A stretch of DNA of 7,102 bases, taken from contig CADBPA010000082.1 in assembly GCA_902796505.1 (NCBI GenBank), positions 1 through 7,102 of the forward strand, read 5' to 3'. This DNA is from an uncultured Ruminococcus sp. (GTDB lineage Bacteria > Bacillota > Clostridia > Oscillospirales > CAG-272). Positions 1-5,480 of the stretch are shown in pieces; position 1 is the stretch's first letter, and every line of letters starts with the position of its first letter. A model generated the notes under the pieces. It saw only the letters and a list, made by a program, of their open reading frames with translations, searched no databases and had not been told where the DNA came from. A program made the position numbers and the translations under genes.

Positions 1-1902
1 CGCCGGGCGGGCGGCTTTCGCGTTGTTGTTCGCCATCTTCTGCCGCTCTGCCCTTCCCTCGCGCTTGGCGGGGGAGTAGCGGGTGTTCGTTCCTTCGAGG
101 AAGGCGGGGCGGACGAGGCATTCTGGGCGGTTGCCGATCAGGTCTTCCCGTCCGGCTTTTTTGAGCGCCTCGCGGACGAGCCCGGCGTTTTCCGGGCGCG
201 CGTATTGCAAAAGGGCGCGCTGAAGCATTTTCTCGCGCGGATCGGTGGCGACCGGGATCGGCTTGCCGGTCAGGGGATGGATGCCGGTATAGTACATCAC
301 CGTCGAGATCGTGCCGGGGGTGGGATAGAAATCCTGCACCTGTTCGGGGTTGAGACGCTCCTTTTTGAGCCAGAGCGCGAGGGCGACGGCGTCCTGAAGC
401 GTCGATCCCGGATGGCTCGACATCAGGTAGGGAACGATATACAGCTCCTTGCCGATCTCGGCGCAGAGCGAAAAATATTTTTTGCGGAAGGCTTCGTAGA
501 CCTCGATCGGCGGCTTGCCCATCATCGAAAGGGCGTTGTTCGAGCAATGCTCCGGCGCGACCTTCAGCTGCCCCGACACGTGCCGCTCGACGAGCGCGCG
601 GAAGAAGGAATCGTCCTTGTCGTAGAGCAGATAGTCGAAGCGGATGCCCGAACGGATGAACACGCGCTTGACGCGCGGCAGCCGCTCCAGCTCTCCGAGC
701 AGGTGCAGATATTCGCTGTGATCGACGATCAGATTTTTACACGGGGTGGGCGAGAGGCACTTTCTGCCGGGGCAGACGCCGGCGGTCTTCTGCCGTTCGC
801 AGGAGGGATAGCGGAAGTTGGCGGTCGGGCCGCCGACGTCGTGGATGTAGCCCTTGAAGTCGGGATCTTCGGTCAGCAGCCTCGCCTCGGCGATCACGCT
901 CTCCTCACTGCGCGAGCGCACCTCCTTGCCTTGGTGGAAGGCGATGGCGCAGAAGTTGCAGGCGCCGAAGCAGCCGCGGTTGTGCGTCAGGGAGAACTTG
1001 ACCTCCTTGATCGCCGGAACGCCGCCCAGCGGCTCGTAGTCGGGGTGATAATCGCGCGCGTAGGGCAGCGCGTACACCCGGTCGAGCTCCTCGCGCTCGA
1101 GCGGCGGCATCGGGGGATTGGCGACGAGCATCTTATCGCCGTAATATTCGATCACGGCTTTGCCGCTGTGCGAATCGGTGTTTCGGTACTGGACGGCGAA
1201 CGCCTCGGCGTACGCCTTCTTATCGGTGCGCAGCGTCTCGTATTCGCCGACCTCGACCGCCGGATAATGCACCCGCTCCCCCCGATCGCAGAGATAGACG
1301 GTACCGCGCACGTCCCGGATCTTACGGACGGGAATCCCGCGGCCGAGCAGCTGCGCGACGCGCTCGACGATCTTTTCGCCCATCCCGTACATCAGAAGAT
1401 CCGCCCGGGAATCGAGCAGGATCGAGCGGCGCACCCGGTTCTGCCAATAGTCGTAATGCGCGAAGCGGCGCAGCGAGGCTTCGAGCCCGCCGATCAGGAT
1501 CGGAATATCGCCGTAAAGCTCGCGGATCTTTCCGCAGTAGGCGATGACGGCGCGGTCGGGGCGCAGCCCGGTCTTTCCGCCGGGGCTGTAATAATCGTAA
1601 TTTCTCCTCTTGCCGGAGACGGTGTAGTGGGCGACCATCGAGTCAATGTTCCCCGCCGAGACCAGAAAGCCGAGCCGGGGCCTGCCGAAGCGGAGAAAAT
1701 CCTCGTTCTTTTTCATATCCGGCTGGGCGAGCATGCCGACGGTGAAACCTTCGGCTTCGAGAACGCGCGTGATGATCGCCGCGCCGAAGGAGGGATGATC
1801 GACGTAGGCGTCGCCGCACACGTAGACGAAGTCCACCTCGGAAAGTCCGCGCGCCAGCATATCCTCGCGGCTGACCGGGAGAAAGGCTTCTCTTGCTTTC
1901 AT
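1..1902 (-). CDS. YgiQ-family (UPF0313) radical SAM protein, 3' end outside the window
   Basis: Radical SAM enzyme of the UPF0313/YgiQ family; its substrate and reaction are not established, so no pathway is assigned. The frame stays open for 634 codons from the ATG at 1902-1900 to base 1. An AAAGGAG Shine-Dalgarno (complement of 1910-1916) sits 7 bases before the ATG. The N-terminal family domain has the signature GGLEASLRRFAHYDYW from about residue 138. The 4Fe-4S site is RGCFGACNFC, a CxxxCxxC motif at C311, C315 and C318, and the radical SAM barrel follows. The conserved part ends near residue 600. What remains is a basic, Ala/Arg/Asn-rich low-complexity tail, common in this family, so probably only a short piece is missing. 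It is the last gene of the apparent mrnC-hisS-ygiQ transcript, 50 bases after hisS. Family assignment is firm; function is unknown. Confidence 0.93.
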   Translation of the reverse strand, partial: MKAREAFLPVSREDMLARGLSEVDFVYVCGDAYVDHPSFGAAIITRVLEAEGFTVGMLAQPDMKKNEDFLRFGRPRLGFLVSAGNIDSMVAHYTVSGKRRNYDYYSPGGKTGLRPDRAVIAYCGKIRELYGDIPILIGGLEASLRRFAHYDYWQNRVRRSILLDSRADLLMYGMGEKIVERVAQLLGRGIPVRKIRDVRGTVYLCDRGERVHYPAVEVGEYETLRTDKKAYAEAFAVQYRNTDSHSGKAVIEYYGDKMLVANPPMPPLEREELDRVYALPYARDYHPDYEPLGGVPAIKEVKFSLTHNRGCFGACNFCAIAFHQGKEVRSRSEESVIAEARLLTEDPDFKGYIHDVGGPTANFRYPSCERQKTAGVCPGRKCLSPTPCKNLIVDHSEYLHLLGELERLPRVKRVFIRSGIRFDYLLYDKDDSFFRALVERHVSGQLKVAPEHCSNNALSMMGKPPIEVYEAFRKKYFSLCAEIGKELYIVPYLMSSHPGSTLQDAVALALWLKKERLNPEQVQDFYPTPGTISTVMYYTGIHPLTGKPIPVATDPREKMLQRALLQYARPENAGLVREALKKAGREDLIGNRPECLVRPAFLEGTNTRYSPAKREGRAERQKMANNNAKAARPA

Positions 1903-1908
1903 ACGCCG

Positions 1909-1916
1909 TCTCCTTT
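1909..1916 (-). promoter_or_regulatory. Ribosome binding site of the ygiQ-family gene
   Basis: On the minus strand this reads AAAGGAGA and ends 6 to 7 bases before the ATG at 1902. It fixes the start of the radical SAM gene, whose first residues MKAREAFLPVSREDM match the usual N-terminus of the family. Confidence 0.8.
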
Positions 1917-1952
1917 CCTCAAAATGCAAAGAATTGTTGTCTTATTGCGTAT

Positions 1953-3194
1953 TTAAATCTCGAACGAGTCGATCTCGACCTCGGTCTGACTGCTGTCTTC
2001 CATATTGCGCAGCGGCGCTTTTCCGGACTCGATCTCGCTGTCTCCGAGAATGAGGGTATAGCGCGCGCCGATCTTGTTCGCGTACTTCATCTGCGCTTTG
2101 AGCGAGCGGCCGACGATGTCGCACTCGGCGTACTTCCCTTCGCGGCGAAGCCGCTCGACGATCGCCATGGCCTTGATCTGCGCCGCCTCTCCGAGCGCGG
2201 CGATATAGAGGACCGGGCGGCGGATCTGCGGCTCGGCGATCCCAAGCTCACGCATGGCGAGGATCAGCCGGGTGATGCCCATACCGAAGCCGATGCCCGA
2301 AAGGGCGGGGCCGCCGAGCGATTCGACGAGGCCGTCGTATCTTCCGCCTCCGCAGACGGTGGACTGCGCGCCGATGCCCTCGGCGATGAATTCAAAGACG
2401 GCGCCGGTGTAGTAATCGAGGCCGCGGACGATCTTCGGATCGATCACGTAGGGGATGCCCATCGCGTCGAGCGAGCGGCAGAGCTGATCGAAGCTGTTTT
2501 TGCAGTCGCCGCAGAGATAGTCGATCGTCCGGGGCGCCGAGGCGGCGAGCTTTGCGTCGTCGGGATTCTTGCAGTCGAGCAGGCGAAGGGGGTTTTTATC
2601 GAGCCTTGCGCGGCAGTTTTCGCAGAGGCATTCGCGCTTCGACGAGAAGTAATCGACCAGCGCGCGCCGGTAGTCCGGACGGCAGTTTTTACAGCCGATC
2701 GAATTGAGATGCAGCTTCACGTTCGTGAGGCCGAGCCTGCGCAGCACCGAAGCGGCGAGCGCGATGGCGGTGGCGTCGGCGGCAGGGCTTTCCGAGCCGA
2801 ACATCTCGGTGCCGAACTGGAAAAATTCGCGGCTTCTGCCCGCCTGCGGCTTTTCGTGGCGGAAGCAGGAGATGATGTAGTAGAATTTCAGCGGCATGGG
2901 ATCCGAGCATTTGCCGTTCTCGATGATGGCGCGGACGACCGAAGCCGTTCCTTCGGGGCGCAGCGAGATCGAGCGGTCCTCCTCGCGGTCGGCGAAGGTG
3001 TACATTTCCTTCTGCACCACGTCGGTCGTATCGCCGACGCCGCGGACGAAAAGCTCGGTGCTTTCAAACGTGGGGGTGCGGATCTCCCCGTAGCCGTATT
3101 TTTCGGCTTCCTCGCGCATCACGCCCTCGATCTTGCGGAAGAGCGCCGCCTCGTCGGGGAAAATATCCATCGTTCCTTTGATTTTGCGGATCAT
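1953..3194 (-). CDS. hisS: Histidyl-tRNA synthetase
   Basis: Class II aminoacyl-tRNA synthetase that charges tRNA-His with histidine in the cytoplasm, using ATP. At 413 residues it has normal bacterial length. The N-terminus IKGTMDIFPDEA is typical. Class II motif 2 is FRHEKPQAGRSREFFQFGTE (111-130). The histidine-binding motifs are RGLDYYTGAVFEF (257-269) and GGGRYDGL (282-289). Motif 3 is SGIGFGMGITRL (299-310). Residues from about 325 form the anticodon-binding domain. The region before the histidine motifs holds nine cysteines, including three CxxC pairs (168/171, 191/194, 228/231). The ATG at 3194-3192 is preceded by GAAAGG about 10 bases upstream. The gene lies 39 bases after mrnC and 50 before the radical SAM gene, so it is probably cotranscribed. 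There is no room for a T-box leader directly upstream, although many Bacillota regulate hisS that way. No aspS follows it. Confidence 0.97.
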   Translation of the reverse strand: MIRKIKGTMDIFPDEAALFRKIEGVMREEAEKYGYGEIRTPTFESTELFVRGVGDTTDVVQKEMYTFADREEDRSISLRPEGTASVVRAIIENGKCSDPMPLKFYYIISCFRHEKPQAGRSREFFQFGTEMFGSESPAADATAIALAASVLRRLGLTNVKLHLNSIGCKNCRPDYRRALVDYFSSKRECLCENCRARLDKNPLRLLDCKNPDDAKLAASAPRTIDYLCGDCKNSFDQLCRSLDAMGIPYVIDPKIVRGLDYYTGAVFEFIAEGIGAQSTVCGGGRYDGLVESLGGPALSGIGFGMGITRLILAMRELGIAEPQIRRPVLYIAALGEAAQIKAMAIVERLRREGKYAECDIVGRSLKAQMKYANKIGARYTLILGDSEIESGKAPLRNMEDSSQTEVEIDSFEI

Positions 3195-3234
3195 ATCTTG
3201 ATTTCCTTTCGGTTACGTTTCTTTTTTTCGATCG

Positions 3235-3651
3235 TCAGAGCGTCGGCTTTTCGGGATCCTCCGGAAGCGATTCCGAGAGCGAGAGCGAGATCAGCTCGTC
3301 GGCGCGCTCCTCGTCGCCGAGATAGGTCAGCATCCCCAGCACCGCTTCCAACCCGGTCGCGGCGCGGTAGTCGGCGCCGGAGGCGTGCTTCGGCTTGTTG
3401 AGATGGCCGTTGTTCTGCGCGCGGCGGAAGACCTCGCGCTCGTCCTCGGCAAGATAGGGCAGGATGCGGCGCACCGCGTCCGCCTGCGCCTCGGCGGTCA
3501 CGTACTTTTGCGCCTCGGCGTTGAGATCGGCGGATTTCGATATGCCGCGGCTGACGAGCATCCGCCGGATATAGAGCGAATGGCGCGCGTCTCCGAGAAA
3601 CGCCAGCGCCATGACCGAAGGCAGCGCCGCGCCCGTGATTTTTTCATGCAT
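3235..3651 (-). CDS. mrnC: Mini-ribonuclease III
   Basis: RNase III-like endonuclease without a separate double-stranded RNA-binding domain. In Bacillus subtilis this enzyme matures 23S rRNA, and the same role is inferred here. The 138-residue product matches the family's usual length of about 130-145. The RNase III-type segment is ALAFLGDARHSLYIR (residues 15-29), with D21 as a probable metal ligand. RRAQNNGHLNKPKHASGADYRAATGLEA (about 76-103) matches the family block RGRNAK...K...DYR.STGFEA, with E102 as the second acidic ligand. Both assignments come from motif comparison by eye. The start is the ATG at 3651-3649, with AAGAGAGG 8 bases upstream. The frame stays open further upstream to 3882, but that part runs across the promoter and lacks family similarity. 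It is the first gene of the minus-strand transcript. Confidence 0.88.
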   Translation of the reverse strand: MHEKITGAALPSVMALAFLGDARHSLYIRRMLVSRGISKSADLNAEAQKYVTAEAQADAVRRILPYLAEDEREVFRRAQNNGHLNKPKHASGADYRAATGLEAVLGMLTYLGDEERADELISLSLSESLPEDPEKPTL

Positions 3652-3659
3652 GAGTCTTA

Positions 3660-3667
3660 CCTCTCTT
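3660..3667 (-). promoter_or_regulatory. Ribosome binding site of mrnC
   Basis: Reads AAGAGAGG on the minus strand, 8 bases before the ATG at 3651. It decides the mrnC start against the longer open frame, which would translate through the promoter. Confidence 0.75.
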
Positions 3668-3674
3668 CCGCATC

Positions 3675-3692
3675 GGGCTGTCAGGACAGCCC
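3675..3692 (-). promoter_or_regulatory. Hairpin in the mrnC leader
   Basis: A perfect inverted repeat, GGGCTGTC and GACAGCCC, separated by 2 bases. Folded, it gives 7 pairs with a 4-base loop. It lies in the predicted 5' leader of mrnC, a few bases upstream of the Shine-Dalgarno. No U-run follows, so it is not an intrinsic terminator. It could affect mRNA stability or ribosome access. Confidence 0.45.
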
Positions 3693-3712
3693 CGTCGGTG
3701 TCGTTATAGTTC

Positions 3713-3741
3713 AGTATAACATATTTTGCGCGCAAAATCAA
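3713..3741 (-). promoter_or_regulatory. Promoter of mrnC-hisS-ygiQ
   Basis: On the minus strand there is a -35 TTGATT (complement of 3736-3741), a 17-base spacer and a -10 TATACT (complement of 3713-3718). These match the housekeeping sigma consensus at 4/6 and 5/6 positions. Transcription should start near 3706, giving a leader of about 55 bases. A 16-bp palindrome (3723-3738) overlaps the spacer and part of the -35. Confidence 0.75.
3723..3738. promoter_or_regulatory. Perfect 16-bp palindrome, candidate operator
   Basis: ATTTTGCGCGCAAAAT is identical to its own reverse complement. It fills most of the spacer of the mrnC promoter and overlaps three bases of its -35, a typical place for a repressor site. 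No regulator is encoded in the window, so the binding protein is unknown. Confidence 0.4.
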
Positions 3742-3876
3742 CCGTCCTCGGAGATTTTCTTTCGCTTTTGTCGTCTTTTCGCCGCAAAAAGGCGATCGCC
3801 GCCGCCCGGACGGCGGAAAACGCGGGGCGGGGCTGTGCGCGGCGTGAAAAATTTCGGCGAAAACGCGAAAAAAGGC

Positions 3877-3906
3877 TTGCAATCGAAAAAGAAGTTATGC
3901 TATAAT
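3877..3906 (+). promoter_or_regulatory. Promoter of the ylmE-sepF-ylmG-lspA-rluD operon
   Basis: The -35 is TTGCAA (3877-3882), followed by an 18-base spacer and a perfect -10 TATAAT (3901-3906). TGC directly before the -10 makes it an extended -10 element. Two more -10-like hexamers overlap it in 5-base steps: TATAAT at 3906-3911 and TATAAA at 3911-3916. The start should lie near 3913, giving a leader of only about 30 bases. A-rich tracts upstream could strengthen it. This looks like a strong constitutive promoter. Confidence 0.8.
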
Positions 3907-3942
3907 ATAATATAAAGATAGCAAACGTCCGGGAGGCCTTTC

Positions 3943-4656
3943 ATGAGCGAACTGCTGCCAAATGATGAATATTCCTATATTCGCGCAAACGTCGAAGAAG
4001 TGAAGCGCGAGATCCGGCTCGCCTGCGAGAGAGCCGGCAGAGAGGACGGCGTGCGGCTCGTCGCGGTCACCAAAAGCGCGACCGACGAAGAATTGATCGC
4101 GCTCTGCCGCATGGGGATCTCCGAGATCGGGGAAAACCGGCCGCAGGAGCTTGCGCGGCGCGGCGATCTGCTCGCGGCACAGGGACTCTTCCCCGCTCTG
4201 CACGAGATCGGAAATCTGCAGAAGAACAAGGTGCGCCTGATCGCCCCGAAGGTCTCGCTCATCCATTCGCTGGACGATCTTTCGCTCGCCGCCGAGATCG
4301 CAAGGCAGGCGGAAAAGCTCGGACGGCGGATCCCGGTGCTGGTCGAGATCAACAGCGCGAGAGAAGCGCAGAAGGGCGGCGTGCTTCCGGAGGACGCCGA
4401 GGCGTTCTGCGAGAAGGTCGCAAAAGACGAACGGCTCGCTCTCTGCGGGCTGATGACGATGGGCCCGGTGCTTGAAGACGCCGAGGGCTACCGGCCGTAT
4501 TTTCGCCGCACGAAAGAACTGCTCGACCGGATCGCCGACCGTTTTGCGATCGAAGATCCGATCCTCTCGATGGGGATGAGCGACAGCTTTGCCGTCGCCG
4601 TCGAGGAAGGCGCGACGATCGTGCGCGTCGGACGGAGACTGTTTCAAAAAGGATAA
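3943..4656 (+). CDS. ylmE: YggS/YlmE-family pyridoxal phosphate homeostasis protein
   Basis: Cytoplasmic PLP-binding protein of the YggS/PROSC/YlmE family. It has a TIM-barrel fold like alanine racemase but no known enzyme activity, and it keeps PLP and amino-acid pools in balance. The 237 residues match the family's length. LVAVTKS contains K44, the expected Schiff-base lysine. IGENRPQEL (62-70) and IGNLQKNK (89-96) are family blocks. GLMTMGP (169-175) precedes the phosphate-binding C-terminus MGMSDSFAVAVEEGATIVRVG (from 210), with R228 and G230. The usual aromatic residue before the conserved histidine of the (W)HxIG block is a leucine here (LHEIG). The ATG at 3943 has GGGAGG 6 bases upstream. 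The gene lies just before sepF, as ylmE does in Bacillus, so the YlmE name fits the context. Confidence 0.93.
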   Translation: MSELLPNDEYSYIRANVEEVKREIRLACERAGREDGVRLVAVTKSATDEELIALCRMGISEIGENRPQELARRGDLLAAQGLFPALHEIGNLQKNKVRLIAPKVSLIHSLDDLSLAAEIARQAEKLGRRIPVLVEINSAREAQKGGVLPEDAEAFCEKVAKDERLALCGLMTMGPVLEDAEGYRPYFRRTKELLDRIADRFAIEDPILSMGMSDSFAVAVEEGATIVRVGRRLFQKG

Positions 4657-4689
4657 AAAATTGCCGGACAGAGAAATGGGGGAACACAT

Positions 4690-5109
4690 ATGAAAGAGAA
4701 ATTTACCGATTGGCTCAGCCGTCTCGGCCGTAAGCCCGCGCCCGAACCGGAGATCGAATTCAAGGGATACGCCGTCCCGGAGCCGGAAAAAGAGCCGATC
4801 GAAAACGAGCCTGCCGTAAAAGAACCGGCGGCGAACACAGAACCGGAAAAGGAGAACAAAAGCATGAGCAGCGAACTGAAAATTCTGCATCCCGAATCCG
4901 CCGCGGAGGTACGCGTGGCGGCCGATCACCTGATGGACGGATGCACCGTCTTTCTGAATCTGGAGCTTCTCGACAAACCGACCGTCACCCGGATGCTCGA
5001 TTTTCTGCAGGGGGTGACCTACGCGGTCCGCGGCAAGATCAAGAAGTCCTCCGACACGACCTATATCATCACGCCGGGCGACGTGGACATCACCGACGAT
5101 CAGGACTGA
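4690..5109 (+). CDS. sepF: Cell division protein SepF
   Basis: SepF binds the C-terminal tail of FtsZ and tethers the Z-ring to the membrane in Gram-positive bacteria. The 139-residue product has the family layout. An amphipathic N-terminal helix, MKEKFTDWLSRLG, would bind the membrane. A flexible Pro/Glu/Lys-rich linker runs over about 14-58. The SepF core covers about 62-135, with NLELLDKPTVTRMLDFLQG (90-108), the repeated glycines and the closing TTYIITPGDVDI. The start is the ATG at 4690, with a GGGGG-AA ribosome site (4678-4684) close upstream. A second ATG in frame at 4864 (M59) has AAGGAG nine bases before it and would give an 81-residue form of the core alone. The gene sits 33 bases after ylmE and 78 before ylmG. 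Confidence 0.93.
   Translation: MKEKFTDWLSRLGRKPAPEPEIEFKGYAVPEPEKEPIENEPAVKEPAANTEPEKENKSMSSELKILHPESAAEVRVAADHLMDGCTVFLNLELLDKPTVTRMLDFLQGVTYAVRGKIKKSSDTTYIITPGDVDITDDQD
4849..4866 (+). promoter_or_regulatory. Internal ribosome binding site and ATG within sepF
   Basis: AAGGAG (4849-4854) lies 9 bases before an ATG (4864-4866) that is in frame with sepF. This is a better match to the Shine-Dalgarno consensus than the site of the upstream start. It falls exactly at the junction of linker and SepF core. The full-length start is still preferred as the main one because residues 1-13 form the expected membrane helix. Confidence 0.4.
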
Positions 5110-5187
5110 AAAAGAGAAAAATCACCGAATCAAGATTCCGGCTGACAGGCGGATTTCCGCCCGATTTCTCCCGGAGAAAGGTCTGTT
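5110..5187 (+). other. sepF-ylmG spacer with two hairpins
   Basis: The spacer has two inverted repeats. The first is GGCGGA-TT-TCCGCC (5148-5161). The second is TTTCTCC-C-GGAGAAA (5165-5179), which includes the GGAG of the ylmG Shine-Dalgarno. No T-run follows either, so neither is an intrinsic terminator. The second could partly hide the ylmG ribosome site. I see no gene in this spacer. Confidence 0.45.
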
Positions 5188-5463
5188 TTGACTACAATTC
5201 TTTACATATTATCGAGAACGGTCGAGATCTACGCGAACGTGATGATCTATGCGATCTTCTTCCGGGCCATCCTCTCGCGCGTGAGCGAACCCGATGAAAG
5301 CACGCTTTACGGGATCCTTTTCACGGTGACCGAGCCGGTGGTCGCCCCGGTGCGCGCGCTCCTTGCAAGATTCAATTTTCTGCAGGACCTGCCGCTCGAT
5401 TTTTCGCCGATGATCGCGATGGTGATCCTGACGTTCGCCACCGCATTGCTCCCCGCGCTCTGA
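5188..5463 (+). CDS. ylmG: YggT/YlmG-family membrane protein
   Basis: Small integral membrane protein of the YggT family. Its molecular role is not settled, and in Gram-positive bacteria it is encoded beside sepF. The 91 residues hold two hydrophobic segments, about 3-29 and 72-91. The loop between them carries the family signature TEPVVAPVRALLARF (47-61), followed by DLPLDFSPMIAMVIL before and into the second segment. The start is TTG at 5188; the next in-frame Met is residue 19, inside the first membrane segment. GGAGAAAGG (5173-5181) gives a Shine-Dalgarno 6 to 11 bases upstream, but it is part of an inverted repeat. The weak start codon and hidden site suggest low expression, though that is inference. 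The gene ends 17 bases before lspA. Confidence 0.9.
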   Translation: MTTILYILSRTVEIYANVMIYAIFFRAILSRVSEPDESTLYGILFTVTEPVVAPVRALLARFNFLQDLPLDFSPMIAMVILTFATALLPAL

Positions 5464-5468
5464 TACCG

Positions 5469-5474
5469 AAGGAG
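5469..5474 (+). promoter_or_regulatory. Ribosome binding site of lspA
   Basis: AAGGAG, six bases before the first of two tandem ATG codons (5481 and 5484). It supports a start that includes the unusual hydrophilic N-terminal extension, because the next in-frame Met is residue 77, well past the first membrane helix. Confidence 0.8.
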
Positions 5475-5480
5475 ATCCGA

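Larger units (their letters stand above)
3652..3942. other. Divergent intergenic region
   Basis: These 291 bases separate the two divergent transcripts. From left to right they hold the mrnC ribosome binding site, a leader hairpin, the mrnC promoter with its palindrome, a GC-rich middle (about 3781-3845), A-rich tracts (3847-3873) that could act as UP-type elements, then the ylmE promoter and ribosome binding site. The GC-rich middle contains the palindrome GGCGATCGCC at 3791-3800 and the inverted repeat CCGCCG/CGGCGG at 3799-3816. I see no small gene or known riboswitch here. Confidence 0.7.

Noticed and set aside
722..746. Plus-strand hairpin TGATC-GAC-GATCA followed by T5 inside the ygiQ-family gene
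   Set aside because: The stem is only five pairs and AT-rich, with a 3-base loop; too weak to claim as a terminator.
205..1956. A 583-codon open frame on the plus strand
   Set aside because: It is fully antisense to the radical SAM gene, shows no recognisable domain and is Arg/Ala/Asp/His-rich, as expected from the opposite strand of a GC-rich gene.
3195..3234. T-box or other leader ahead of hisS
   Set aside because: Only 39 bases separate it from mrnC and no T-box-like sequence is present.
1893..3401. A 502-codon open frame on the plus strand
   Set aside because: It is antisense to hisS and part of mrnC, both identified by catalytic motifs. It has no domain and a low-complexity Arg-rich end.
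3791..3800. GGCGATCGCC resembling the cyanobacterial HIP1 repeat (GCGATCGC)
   Set aside because: I noticed only this copy, and the gene content (sepF/ylm cluster, Mini-RNase III) points to Bacillota. One copy is expected by chance in GC-rich DNA.
3786..3816. A minus-strand terminator from the GC-rich inverted repeat and five T
   Set aside because: The 6-pair stem is separated from the T-run by eight bases, and the adjoining GGCGATCGCC palindrome has no room for a proper loop. No gene would use it.
3652..3882. A longer N-terminus for mrnC, starting at 3882
   Set aside because: It would translate through a good promoter and leader, has no family similarity, and the ATG at 3651 has its own ribosome site and gives normal family length.
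3895..4929. A 344-codon open frame on the minus strand
   Set aside because: It is antisense to ylmE and the start of sepF, has no recognisable domain, and would start inside sepF.
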